Shown piece after piece: positions 1 through 5,878 of a stretch of 8,439 nt of DNA. The first letter of the stretch is position 1. Every line of letters starts with the position of its first letter. The DNA lies in assembly GCA_011526395.1 (NCBI GenBank), contig WTHW01000030.1, positions 1 to 8,439 on the forward strand, written 5' to 3'. The position numbers and the translations under genes were made by a program. Origin of the DNA: Alphaproteobacteria bacterium. Its GTDB lineage: Bacteria > Pseudomonadota > Alphaproteobacteria > Puniceispirillales > Puniceispirillaceae. The notes beneath the pieces were generated by a model. It did not search any database, was not told where the DNA came from, and was given only the letters and a program-made list of their open reading frames with translations.

Positions 1-761
1 ACGTAGAGCTGACACAAAAAGCCATTTCTGATCAGTTGTTGCAAAGAGACCTTGCGCAAGCAGAAGAGGCGCAAGCAAGTTTGTTGCCAGCTGCTGACCC
101 TGATGGCTTTGCTGCTGGGCATGTCATACCAGCAAGACAATTATCAGGTGATTTTTTTGACCACATGCGGGTCGGTAACAGACTAGCTTTTTGCCAAGGA
201 GATGTCGCTGGCAAAGGCATAACGGCCTCTTTGATGATGGCACGTTCTATCGCACTATTCAGACGCCTTGCTCGTCAGGAATATTCAGCAAGCGAGATGG
301 CAAATACCATCAATAATGAATTTCTTGATGTTATGTCCGATAAATTCGTGACCTTCGCCGTTGGCTGGCTTGATTGTGATACAGGTGATGTGCAGTTCGT
401 AAATTGTGGTCATGGCGCCGCCATCATTGTGCGCAAAGACACTGACAAGCTAGATACGATTGAATCGCAAACAATACCTTTGGGACTAGCGCCGTATGAT
501 CCCAAAGAATTATCAGAACATCAGTTTAATGTCACAAACGCTCATTTATTTTTGACAACTGACGGCATTACAGAAGCTGAGTTTCGTGGTCGCGAGGTTG
601 GGTTAAGCGGGCTTGCCAGTCTTTCACGAAGACTGCCCGGTGAATCTGCACAAGAAAAAGTGACAGGTATCATTAGTCTTTTCGAACAAGGCAAATTATC
701 AACCCATGATGATGCGACAATTCTGGTGATTTCACAACCAGCGGTTAGCGAGGGGGATTAG
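1..761 (+). CDS. SpoIIE/RsbU-type PP2C serine phosphatase, 3' part (5' truncated by window)
   Basis: The reading frame is open from base 3 to the TAG at 759-761, so the true start lies upstream. A TTG at 36 is only an internal codon. The first ~27 visible residues are polar and helical and end in QASLLP. This is the linker that usually joins an N-terminal sensor or receiver domain to a SpoIIE phosphatase domain. The PP2C metal-binding signatures follow in order: SGDFFD (about 145-162), GDVAGKG (about 199-219), NCGH (about 403-414), TTDGITEA (about 556-580) and HDDATILV (about 706-729). All the acidic ligands appear intact, so it should be an active Mn/Mg phosphatase. In partner-switching systems this family dephosphorylates a phospho-STAS anti-anti-sigma protein. 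The next gene, 2 bases downstream, encodes the matching kinase type. The domain upstream of the window is unknown. Confidence 0.93.
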   Translation, partial: VELTQKAISDQLLQRDLAQAEEAQASLLPAADPDGFAAGHVIPARQLSGDFFDHMRVGNRLAFCQGDVAGKGITASLMMARSIALFRRLARQEYSASEMANTINNEFLDVMSDKFVTFAVGWLDCDTGDVQFVNCGHGAAIIVRKDTDKLDTIESQTIPLGLAPYDPKELSEHQFNVTNAHLFLTTDGITEAEFRGREVGLSGLASLSRRLPGESAQEKVTGIISLFEQGKLSTHDDATILVISQPAVSEGD

Positions 762-763
762 AG

Positions 764-1171
764 ATGTTAAGAGACGCTGGCACATTCTCCTTTGCAGCTA
801 TTCCAGAGAGCCTATCAGCCGCTAGAAGCTGTGTGAGAGGCGTTCTGCAAGGTATTAATCGTCCAGATAAAGAAATGGATATTAATATCGTTGTTGGCGA
901 GATCTTACAGAATATCATTCGTTATGGGTTTGAAGGTGGTAACCCATCGGGTCAGTTTGAGATGCAATTTTTCTGTGATAGCAACGAGATGAAAATCATT
1001 GTGACAGATAACGCACCCCCCTCTAACCCAGATAGTTGGAATAACGAACATCGCTCTCCTGAAGAGGGCGGGCATGGTTTGAATTTGGTGCATGCCATTG
1101 CAGAATCAGTCCATTTTGAAATGCTTGAAAATGGTAACAAGGCCAGCTTGCATTTTGTGTTTGACAGCTAA
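764..1171 (+). CDS. RsbW/SpoIIAB-like anti-sigma factor serine kinase (HATPase_c)
   Basis: This 135-residue protein has the size of a stand-alone RsbW-type HATPase. The N-box is at about residues 45-53, with E46 and N50 in an E-x3-N arrangement. The G1 box is D82-N-A-P-P, with the usual D-x-G/A-x-P form. The glycine-rich G2 box is at 102-106 (GGHGL). There is no histidine-kinase dimerisation domain, which fits a GHKL protein that phosphorylates a STAS partner and may sequester a sigma factor or another target. The ATG follows the phosphatase stop by 2 bases and has a strong AGGGGG at 751-756, so the two genes are probably translationally coupled. No sigma factor or STAS gene is visible, so the target is unknown. 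Confidence 0.9.
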   Translation: MLRDAGTFSFAAIPESLSAARSCVRGVLQGINRPDKEMDINIVVGEILQNIIRYGFEGGNPSGQFEMQFFCDSNEMKIIVTDNAPPSNPDSWNNEHRSPEEGGHGLNLVHAIAESVHFEMLENGNKASLHFVFDS

Positions 1172-1200
1172 GCGAACACAGCCAGAAAGAGAGTGTTAAC

Positions 1201-1227
1201 ATGCAAGTCATGAAAGGTGGAATATGA
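1201..1227 (+). other. Possible 8-codon leader mini-ORF overlapping the HD gene start
   Basis: An ATG at 1201 sits 7 bases after a purine-rich AAGAGAG. It opens an 8-codon frame (MQVMKGGI) that ends at the TGA in 1225-1227. That stop overlaps the ATG of the downstream HD gene (ATGA at 1224-1227), and the AAAGG of that gene lies inside the mini-ORF. It could couple translation across the 52-base gap, but so short a frame may arise by chance. Confidence 0.2.
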
Positions 1228-1997
1228 GGTCAAAACGCTTACGTTATCGTTTTGCCAATCGTCACTACGCCTATGGTCGCTGGCCAACTGGCTTACCGTT
1301 AATGCCATCACAATTATCGCCCCAGATCTCTCAAATTAATTTATATGATTGCTGTCTTTATGCCGGTCTCTCGCGCCCTTCTAAAACGCGTCGCACAACT
1401 GGTATTTCACATGCAGCTTATCGAAAGCTAGCCAAGGAACAATCAGAGCAGATTGCAAAAAATAGCTATCATAATCAAGCGCATATAGCCCAAGTCATTA
1501 TCGCGGCAGGGTTGCTAGCTGATCATGCTAAAATCACGCAAACAGAGCGTGATTTGCTTCTTTTTGCCGCTTTAATTCATGATTATGGCCATAGGGGCAG
1601 GTGGCGCAATAAGAGCGCTTATTGGCAGGAGCTGCAATCATTTGCCTCAGCCATGCGCAAATCTGTGCGTCTTGGTTTTGATGTAAGATTACTTTTACCG
1701 CTTCATCAAATGATTATGGCAACAAGCCCCATGGCGCCGGATGATAGAGCTGACATCAAAGACAATGATATATTATCATTATTGCTAGATGCCGACTTAT
1801 TTGCCTCTTTATTCTTGCCCAAAAAGCAGGTGGACCAACTAACAGCCAAATTGAAATTTGAAGACCGGCTAGCTGCGCCTTGTCAGGAAATGCGCGCACA
1901 TTTCATTTCTGTTTGCGAGGCACGGGGACTTGCCAGTCTGGCAGGGCAGATGCTTCATGAGCGTCTATCACCATCTCAGACATATTTCAGGAGCTGA
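1224..1997 (+). CDS. HD-domain metal-dependent phosphohydrolase with PDE-like motifs
   Basis: The 257-residue protein has a basic N-terminus of about 25 residues and an all-helical HD domain at about 65-200. Visible metal-site residues are Y82-H83-N84-x2-H87, H119-D120-Y-G-H123 followed by R-G, H161, and D189/D191 in LLLDADLF. The pairing of YHNxxH with HDxxHxG matches class I cyclic-nucleotide phosphodiesterases (PDEase_I). In that family the first histidine is the general acid, and H87, H119, D120 and D189 would be the metal ligands. The sequence is shorter than a usual PDE catalytic domain, so the substrate (cyclic nucleotide, other nucleotide or other phosphoester) is unassigned. There is no signal peptide or membrane segment. 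The start is supported by AAAGG at 1213-1217. The gene lies 52 bases after the kinase gene and 1 base before the next gene, probably in the same operon. Confidence 0.82.
   Translation: MRSKRLRYRFANRHYAYGRWPTGLPLMPSQLSPQISQINLYDCCLYAGLSRPSKTRRTTGISHAAYRKLAKEQSEQIAKNSYHNQAHIAQVIIAAGLLADHAKITQTERDLLLFAALIHDYGHRGRWRNKSAYWQELQSFASAMRKSVRLGFDVRLLLPLHQMIMATSPMAPDDRADIKDNDILSLLLDADLFASLFLPKKQVDQLTAKLKFEDRLAAPCQEMRAHFISVCEARGLASLAGQMLHERLSPSQTYFRS
1989..1993 (+). promoter_or_regulatory. Shine-Dalgarno fixing the start of the four-cysteine protein
   Basis: AGGAG ends 5 bases before the ATG at 1999 and lies inside the last codons of the HD gene. It selects the 1999 start over an ATG at 1930, which opens the same frame but is buried in the HD gene without a comparable site. 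Confidence 0.7.
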
Positions 1998-1998
1998 T

Positions 1999-2256
1999 AT
2001 GGCAAATATACTCTGTAAAGACTGCATTTATTGGGATTTGATGCCGCAGAGCGCCTCAACAAGGGCGAAAGAGGGCAGATGTCGCAGACACGCGCCTACA
2101 CCCTCATCTGAAGATGCTGAGAAAGATATGGGAACTATCTGGCCAGCTACCTTTGATGATGATTGGTGCGGCGAGGCTGTTAGCATCCACCAGCTAGCTC
2201 AGGATATCAGCATGGATGCCTTCACCGATATGATTGATGAAGGCAACAGCTCTTAA
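1999..2256 (+). CDS. Small four-cysteine protein, putative metal or Fe-S binding, function unknown
   Basis: The 85-residue protein begins MANILCKDC. Four cysteines are present: C6 and C9 in a C-x2-C-x2-W motif, C28 in G-x-C-R-R-H-x-P, and C57 in D-W-C-G-E after a WPAT motif. The pattern (CxxC with W, GxCRR with P, WP, then DWCGE) looks like a family of small uncharacterised proteins that I recall from bacterial and phage genomes, a recollection I cannot verify here. The cysteines suggest a zinc or iron-sulfur site, with H31 as a further possible ligand. The C-terminal ~25 residues are acidic and helical. The start at 1999 is preferred to the upstream ATG at 1930, which would overlap the HD gene by 68 bases. 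The gene is 1 base after the HD stop and is the last of its operon. Confidence 0.8.
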   Translation: MANILCKDCIYWDLMPQSASTRAKEGRCRRHAPTPSSEDAEKDMGTIWPATFDDDWCGEAVSIHQLAQDISMDAFTDMIDEGNSS

Positions 2257-2258
2257 TT

Positions 2259-2870
2259 CTAGAGGATTTGTTTGATATCCAGCACCAATGAGCCAAGTGC
2301 CTTCTCAAGCGCTGTTTCTAGCGCAAGCACCGCATTATCATATCCATTACCAGAGATTGGCTCACTTAGATCATATCTTGTGCTTGATATAATCTTGCCT
2401 CTTTTATCTTTGATAACAGCATCAAACGCTAATTTTGCAGTATCATTTGGTGAAAAGTGGAATTTTGTGACAACAATACGAAGACGCAAATCTTCACCGT
2501 CAATCGTATCAGATGTACCAATCACCAAATCTTGACTAGCCTGTATCAGCGCATTTGACATAGATGTTTCAATCAAATCTGACGGCGATACATGCCATAA
2601 ATGCCCTCTGACCTCTTGATACTGGATTGGGTTTGTATCCTTTTCGATGATTAGCGATCTGCCTGATTGTAAACCTTTGACTGAAACGGACTGGATTTTC
2701 AGCGTTTTGTTACTGCCGAATGATACATCACCAATCTCAGGGCGCATATCATAATAGGTATCTGCATCGCGAGCCGGCGCAGATGAGCAAGCTGATAACG
2801 CTAGAATGCTTAGACCCATAACAGCTGAAATGACATATGGCTTAGATGGTTTTTTATAAAATTGAGACAT
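2259..2870 (-). CDS. PqiC/ABC_trans_aux-type outer-membrane lipoprotein of the MCE transporter
   Basis: The protein is 203 residues from the ATG at 2870. It has a basic N-terminus (KKPSKP), a hydrophobic stretch, and the lipobox L25-S-A-C28, so it should be lipidated and anchored after signal peptidase II cleavage. The residue after the cysteine is serine, which fits outer-membrane sorting. The mature part has the look of the ABC-type transport auxiliary lipoprotein family (PF03886, PqiC-like): YYDMRP near residues 39-44, then LKIQSVSVKG, then a W followed by SPSDLIETSMSNAL. These proteins dock MCE tubes to the outer membrane. It is the last gene of the mlaE-mlaF-MCE operon, 39 bases after the MCE stop. 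GTG (2876) and ATG (2873) also open the frame, but the Shine-Dalgarno at 2877-2882 gives the best spacing, 6 bases, to 2870. Confidence 0.87.
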   Translation of the reverse strand: MSQFYKKPSKPYVISAVMGLSILALSACSSAPARDADTYYDMRPEIGDVSFGSNKTLKIQSVSVKGLQSGRSLIIEKDTNPIQYQEVRGHLWHVSPSDLIETSMSNALIQASQDLVIGTSDTIDGEDLRLRIVVTKFHFSPNDTAKLAFDAVIKDKRGKIISSTRYDLSEPISGNGYDNAVLALETALEKALGSLVLDIKQIL

Positions 2871-2876
2871 CATCAC

Positions 2877-2882
2877 TCTCCT
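2877..2882 (-). promoter_or_regulatory. Shine-Dalgarno for the lipoprotein gene
   Basis: Read on the minus strand this is AGGAGA. It directly abuts the GTG at 2876, which makes that start unlikely. It is 3 bases from the ATG at 2873 and 6 from the ATG at 2870. Confidence 0.6.
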
Positions 2883-2909
2883 ATTTCTGACAGGCTAATA
2901 TCAGCCGCG

Positions 2910-4043
2910 TTAGTTTGAACCACGAATGATAATCGACGGATCATCACGCAGTCTGGCTGTCATTTCTTCAATGTTCAAAGCAGAGCTTTCAAGCTTTTGC
3001 AAAAAGGCCTCAATGCGGTCTTCTGAGATATCAGATAAATCAGCTGCATTGTTAGATGCCACGATGACCGCCTCACTCGCTAATTCCAGATTTTGCCTGA
3101 TAACATCAACATCCTCTATCAAACGCATGACACGCATTTGAACTTTGTCACCAGTGAAATCTTCGATATTTCTTGCACTTGCTAGGGCAGATTGCGAGAT
3201 ATCCTCTAGCGTTGCTGCTGAATTATCAATTCTTTGCAATGTGTTTGCGATATCCAACAGCCAGCTTTGTTCTGCATTTTGTGCAACAGCGCTTACAAGC
3301 TCACCTGCATCAGCGCTTGCTGTGCGAATTGTCTTTGAGGCTTCATTCACATTGCCAGAAGCTTCTGCTATATCGCCTAGCATGTTTGTGACGACATCTC
3401 TTGTGTCCTGACCAGCTAGCTTTGCTACATTTTCTGATGCCTCTTCGAGGTTGCTTGCTGTACGGTTGGCACTATCAAGCAGGGCAGGGACACCATCGCC
3501 AACAGATTTCGACAATTCTGTCAGCCCTGACAGCGCATCACGTGCCTCTTCCTTTAACAAGCCGTCCACAGTTGCCAATAATGGCACAAGGCTCTGGCTG
3601 GCAATTTTTGCGAATTGGTCAGCTGTGCGCCCCAAATCAGCCATTAAATTAGTTGCTGGTCTAGAGGGAATTAAATCACCAGGCTGCAAAGGGGTAGCAG
3701 AGCCGGCAATAATTTGAATTGATTGAGCTGATAATAACGATAAAGCGGCAATTTCTGCGTTACTATCAGATGGAATGGCCCATCCTTCTTTTACCCCAAT
3801 ATCAACACGAAATGTCATCCCGCTTGTTGTTTGCTCAGGGGTAATTTCATTCACTGTGCCAATAATATAACCTTCATAGACAACTGATGCACCGGCGCGA
3901 AGGCCTGCTACATTGTTAAAATAGCTATGATATTCGTCTTGCTTATTTAATTGGCCTTTTACAACAAAAAACATTGTGATTATGGAAAATAGGCCGCCTA
4001 TCACAAATAAGCCTGCTGTAAAATCAGATGGTTTGAATTTCAT
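2910..4043 (-). CDS. MlaD-family MCE-domain protein with long helical C-terminal tail
   Basis: From the ATG at 4043 the protein has 377 residues. An uncleaved N-terminal membrane helix lies at about 8-28 (FTAGLFVIGG onward). One MCE domain follows at about 36-118, with the hallmark V-A-G-L-R-x-G-x-x-V-x-x-x-G-x-x-x-G-x-V. The remaining ~250 residues are rich in A, S, N and E and look like continuous amphipathic helix. E. coli MlaD has about 183 residues, so the tail roughly doubles the length. This is closer to proteins whose helices form a hollow needle after the MCE ring, such as PqiB and mycobacterial Mce. It probably forms a hexameric periplasmic lipid conduit on the MlaE/MlaF core and reaches toward the lipoprotein encoded next. 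The frame opens earlier at a TTG (4064) that overlaps the mlaF stop, but AAAGGGGA at 4051-4058 serves the internal ATG. Confidence 0.9.
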   Translation of the reverse strand: MKFKPSDFTAGLFVIGGLFSIITMFFVVKGQLNKQDEYHSYFNNVAGLRAGASVVYEGYIIGTVNEITPEQTTSGMTFRVDIGVKEGWAIPSDSNAEIAALSLLSAQSIQIIAGSATPLQPGDLIPSRPATNLMADLGRTADQFAKIASQSLVPLLATVDGLLKEEARDALSGLTELSKSVGDGVPALLDSANRTASNLEEASENVAKLAGQDTRDVVTNMLGDIAEASGNVNEASKTIRTASADAGELVSAVAQNAEQSWLLDIANTLQRIDNSAATLEDISQSALASARNIEDFTGDKVQMRVMRLIEDVDVIRQNLELASEAVIVASNNAADLSDISEDRIEAFLQKLESSALNIEEMTARLRDDPSIIIRGSN

Positions 4044-4050
4044 GAGACTA

Positions 4051-4058
4051 TCCCCTTT
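4051..4058 (-). promoter_or_regulatory. Shine-Dalgarno fixing the MCE gene start
   Basis: AAAGGGGA on the minus strand lies 7 bases before the ATG at 4041-4043. It is downstream of the TTG at 4062-4064, so that longer start has no reason to be used. Confidence 0.7.
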
Positions 4059-4060
4059 AC

Positions 4061-4870
4061 TCAATCTTCGCCAAATAAGCGCCGCAGGTGCGCTTCTGGG
4101 TCAAATTCTTCTTCTTCAGGAACCCGGTTGATCAAATTTTGAATGCGTTGGCTGTCACTTGCCTTCAGCTCTTCAACGGTTCCTGTAAAAATGATGTATC
4201 CTCTGTCTAGCACCACGATGCGGTCTGCAATTTTAAAGGCAGATTCCAACTCATGGGTCACCACGACCACCGACATGCCCAAGGTCTCTTTTAATTTGAT
4301 GATTAACTCATCTAGAGCGGCGGCAATTACAGGATCAAGGCCAGCTGATGGCTCATCCATAAACGTTAATCTAGGGTCAAGCGCAATCGCGCGCGCTACT
4401 GCGGCTCGCTTCAACATCACGCCAGATAATTCTGATGGCAACAGATCTTCTTTGCCAAGCAAGCCTACAAAATCAAGCTTCATGCGCACAATTAAATCGA
4501 TTGTCTGCTCATCCAAATCGGTATGTTCAATCATTGGCAGAGCCACATTTTGCGCAACAGTCAAAGATGATAATAACGCTCCTGACTGAAACGCTACACC
4601 AATGCCTTTTAATAATTTTAATCGCTCAAATTCATCGACTTGATACAGTGATTGTCCAAATAATTCGACATCGCCCTGCATAGGTTCTTTCAGGCCAATT
4701 AAATGGCGCAAAAATGTGGATTTGCCAGAGCCAGAACCGCCCATAATCACCACAATTTCACTAGGCTCAATTGTCATGGAACAATCATGGATGACAGCTT
4801 GTCCGTTATAGCCGCCTTGCAAGTTTTTGACGGCTATAGGTGTCTGCTGTCTGTTGTTAGTATCTGACAT
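4061..4870 (-). CDS. mlaF: MlaF-like ABC transporter ATPase
   Basis: The length, 269 residues, equals that of E. coli MlaF. Motifs are in order: Walker A G44-GSGSGKS-T52, Q-loop Q95, ABC signature at 148-152, Walker B ending in D172-E173, D-loop SAGLDP (175-180) and H-loop H206. The signature reads LSGVM rather than the usual LSGGM/LSGGQ, with valine at residue 151. The codon is GTG on the coding strand, and the flanking KR-A-VARAIALDP is normal. The protein should energise phospholipid movement through the MlaE permease at the cytoplasmic face of the inner membrane. The acidic C-terminus (EEEEFDPEAHLRRLFGED) sits where MlaF carries its subunit-docking tail. The gene starts 18 bases after the mlaE stop. 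The assignment to the MlaF/Ttg2A subfamily rests on context with MlaE and MCE genes as well as sequence. Confidence 0.93.
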   Translation of the reverse strand: MSDTNNRQQTPIAVKNLQGGYNGQAVIHDCSMTIEPSEIVVIMGGSGSGKSTFLRHLIGLKEPMQGDVELFGQSLYQVDEFERLKLLKGIGVAFQSGALLSSLTVAQNVALPMIEHTDLDEQTIDLIVRMKLDFVGLLGKEDLLPSELSGVMLKRAAVARAIALDPRLTFMDEPSAGLDPVIAAALDELIIKLKETLGMSVVVVTHELESAFKIADRIVVLDRGYIIFTGTVEELKASDSQRIQNLINRVPEEEEFDPEAHLRRLFGED

Positions 4871-4888
4871 GACGTTATCCCATTATCC

Positions 4889-5686
4889 CTAGGCCACCAG
4901 CGCAAATATGGCGTCAGCTGCAATGATTGAGGCTATGCATGTCACAACTGACGAGGTCGTTGCTTTACCAAGCACATCAGCGCCACCTGATACCCCCATG
5001 CCAATCGACACACCCACAGCGCCGATCAAAATGGCAAAAATAACTGACTTACCAAAGCTGTGATACAAATCTGTCATGGTGACGATTGATAGGATATCTG
5101 CCCAATAAGCTTGAGGCCCTATGCCCAATGTTGCGTCAATATAAAGTCCAGCCGCTCCAAAGGCAGCAAGGTTCGCAACAGCTACCAAGATAGGCAGGCT
5201 AATAATCAAGCCAAGTAAAGAGGGCGCGACTACAAAACGTGTTGGCGATATGCCCATAACGGTAAGCGCATCGATTTCACCATTTAGTCTCATAGACCCA
5301 ACACGGCTCGTTAATTGAGAGCCTGAGCGGCCGGCAACCAGAATGCCAGTAATAAGCGGCGCAAATTCACGTGGGATAGATAGGGCAAGGCCAAAGGTGA
5401 CTTGTGTTTCTGCGCCAAATACACGCAATGAGTAAATGCCCTGAATGGCAAGCATGACGCCAATCATAGCAGACATTAACACAACAACAGGTAAGGCTTG
5501 CACCCCAGCTATATTGATTTCAGATATCAAATGGCGAAGGCGCATTGGCTGAGAGCGCTTGCGACCAAATATAACAATGCTCGCGGCGCCAGCTATCGTT
5601 TTGCTTGCAAATCCAATGCCTGTAATGAAGCCAGTTAGCTTTGAGCCAATACGAGAAATAGCGTCTACCATGTCAGAAGATTGCAT
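4889..5686 (-). CDS. mlaE: MlaE-like lipid ABC transporter permease
   Basis: The protein has 265 residues and about five hydrophobic segments (around 58-83, 96-118, 150-180, 213-233 and 245-265). It carries MlaE family landmarks: R106-E-F-A-P-L-I-T, then A-G-R120-S-G-S, R-V-G-S-M, and E137-I-D-A-L-x-V-M-G-I-S-P, the conserved cytoplasmic coupling region. It is the inner-membrane half of the lipid transporter and would pair with the MlaF-like ATPase and the MCE ring. There is no STAS domain at the N-terminus and no separate mlaB nearby. It is the first gene of the four-gene operon. The ATG at 5686 has only a weak AAGAG (5693-5697), and an in-frame ATG five codons later has no better site. Confidence 0.94.
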   Translation of the reverse strand: MQSSDMVDAISRIGSKLTGFITGIGFASKTIAGAASIVIFGRKRSQPMRLRHLISEINIAGVQALPVVVLMSAMIGVMLAIQGIYSLRVFGAETQVTFGLALSIPREFAPLITGILVAGRSGSQLTSRVGSMRLNGEIDALTVMGISPTRFVVAPSLLGLIISLPILVAVANLAAFGAAGLYIDATLGIGPQAYWADILSIVTMTDLYHSFGKSVIFAILIGAVGVSIGMGVSGGADVLGKATTSSVVTCIASIIAADAIFALVA

Positions 5687-5716
5687 GTGCGGCTCTTTTT
5701 GACCAAAAATTCTCTC

Positions 5717-5734
5717 AGCCTAAAGGGATAGGCT
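5717..5734 (-). promoter_or_regulatory. Perfect inverted repeat in the mlaE leader
   Basis: AGCCTA (5717-5722) and TAGGCT (5729-5734) are exact reverse complements around a 6-base spacer. The repeat is 31 bases before the mlaE start and inside the transcript expected from the promoter at 5752-5780. It could be a leader hairpin or an operator. No U-run follows at terminator spacing on either strand. Confidence 0.4.
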
Positions 5735-5751
5735 TTACTTTAGTTATTAAT

Positions 5752-5780
5752 AATTTATACAAAACGATAACTTATGTCAC
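5752..5780 (-). promoter_or_regulatory. Candidate sigma-70-type promoter for the mlaE operon
   Basis: On the minus strand GTGACA (5775-5780, 5 of 6 matches to TTGACA) is followed after 17 bases by TAAATT (5752-5757, 4 of 6). TATAAA (5754-5759, 5 of 6) overlaps it at 15-base spacing. The expected transcript start near 5745 gives a leader of about 60 bases containing the 5717-5734 hairpin. Confidence 0.4.
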
Positions 5781-5808
5781 TTATTCTTTGGCTTTATTGC
5801 CTTTTTAT

Positions 5809-5828
5809 CATAAGTATGAATACTGATG
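5809..5828. promoter_or_regulatory. 20-base near-palindrome, possible operator in the mlaE/parA divergent region
   Basis: The arms CATAAGTAT and ATACTGATG pair at 8 of 9 positions around a central GA. The inner AGTAT-GA-ATACT is perfect. The site lies 51 bases before the parA start and about 29 bases behind the candidate mlaE -35. Its size and symmetry are those of a dimeric repressor site. The cognate regulator is unknown. Confidence 0.35.
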
Positions 5829-5864
5829 TCGGTGCATATGAGTGAGCAATCACCATAAAGAGTT

Positions 5865-5871
5865 GAGGGAG
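5865..5871 (+). promoter_or_regulatory. Shine-Dalgarno supporting a TTG start for the ParA-like gene
   Basis: GAGGGAG lies 7 bases before the TTG at 5879. An in-frame TGA at 5864-5866 overlaps the site and rules out any earlier start, so TTG is the best-supported start codon. Confidence 0.65.
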
Positions 5872-5878
5872 CCAAGAA

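Noticed and set aside
2250..2264. CTCT and AGAG arms at the convergent junction as a two-way terminator
   Set aside because: The stem is only 4 bases with a 7-base loop and no T-run on either side.
4143..4589. 148-residue plus-strand open frame
   Set aside because: It is antisense to the well-supported mlaF gene and rich in Ser, Thr and Ala, as expected of a shadow frame.
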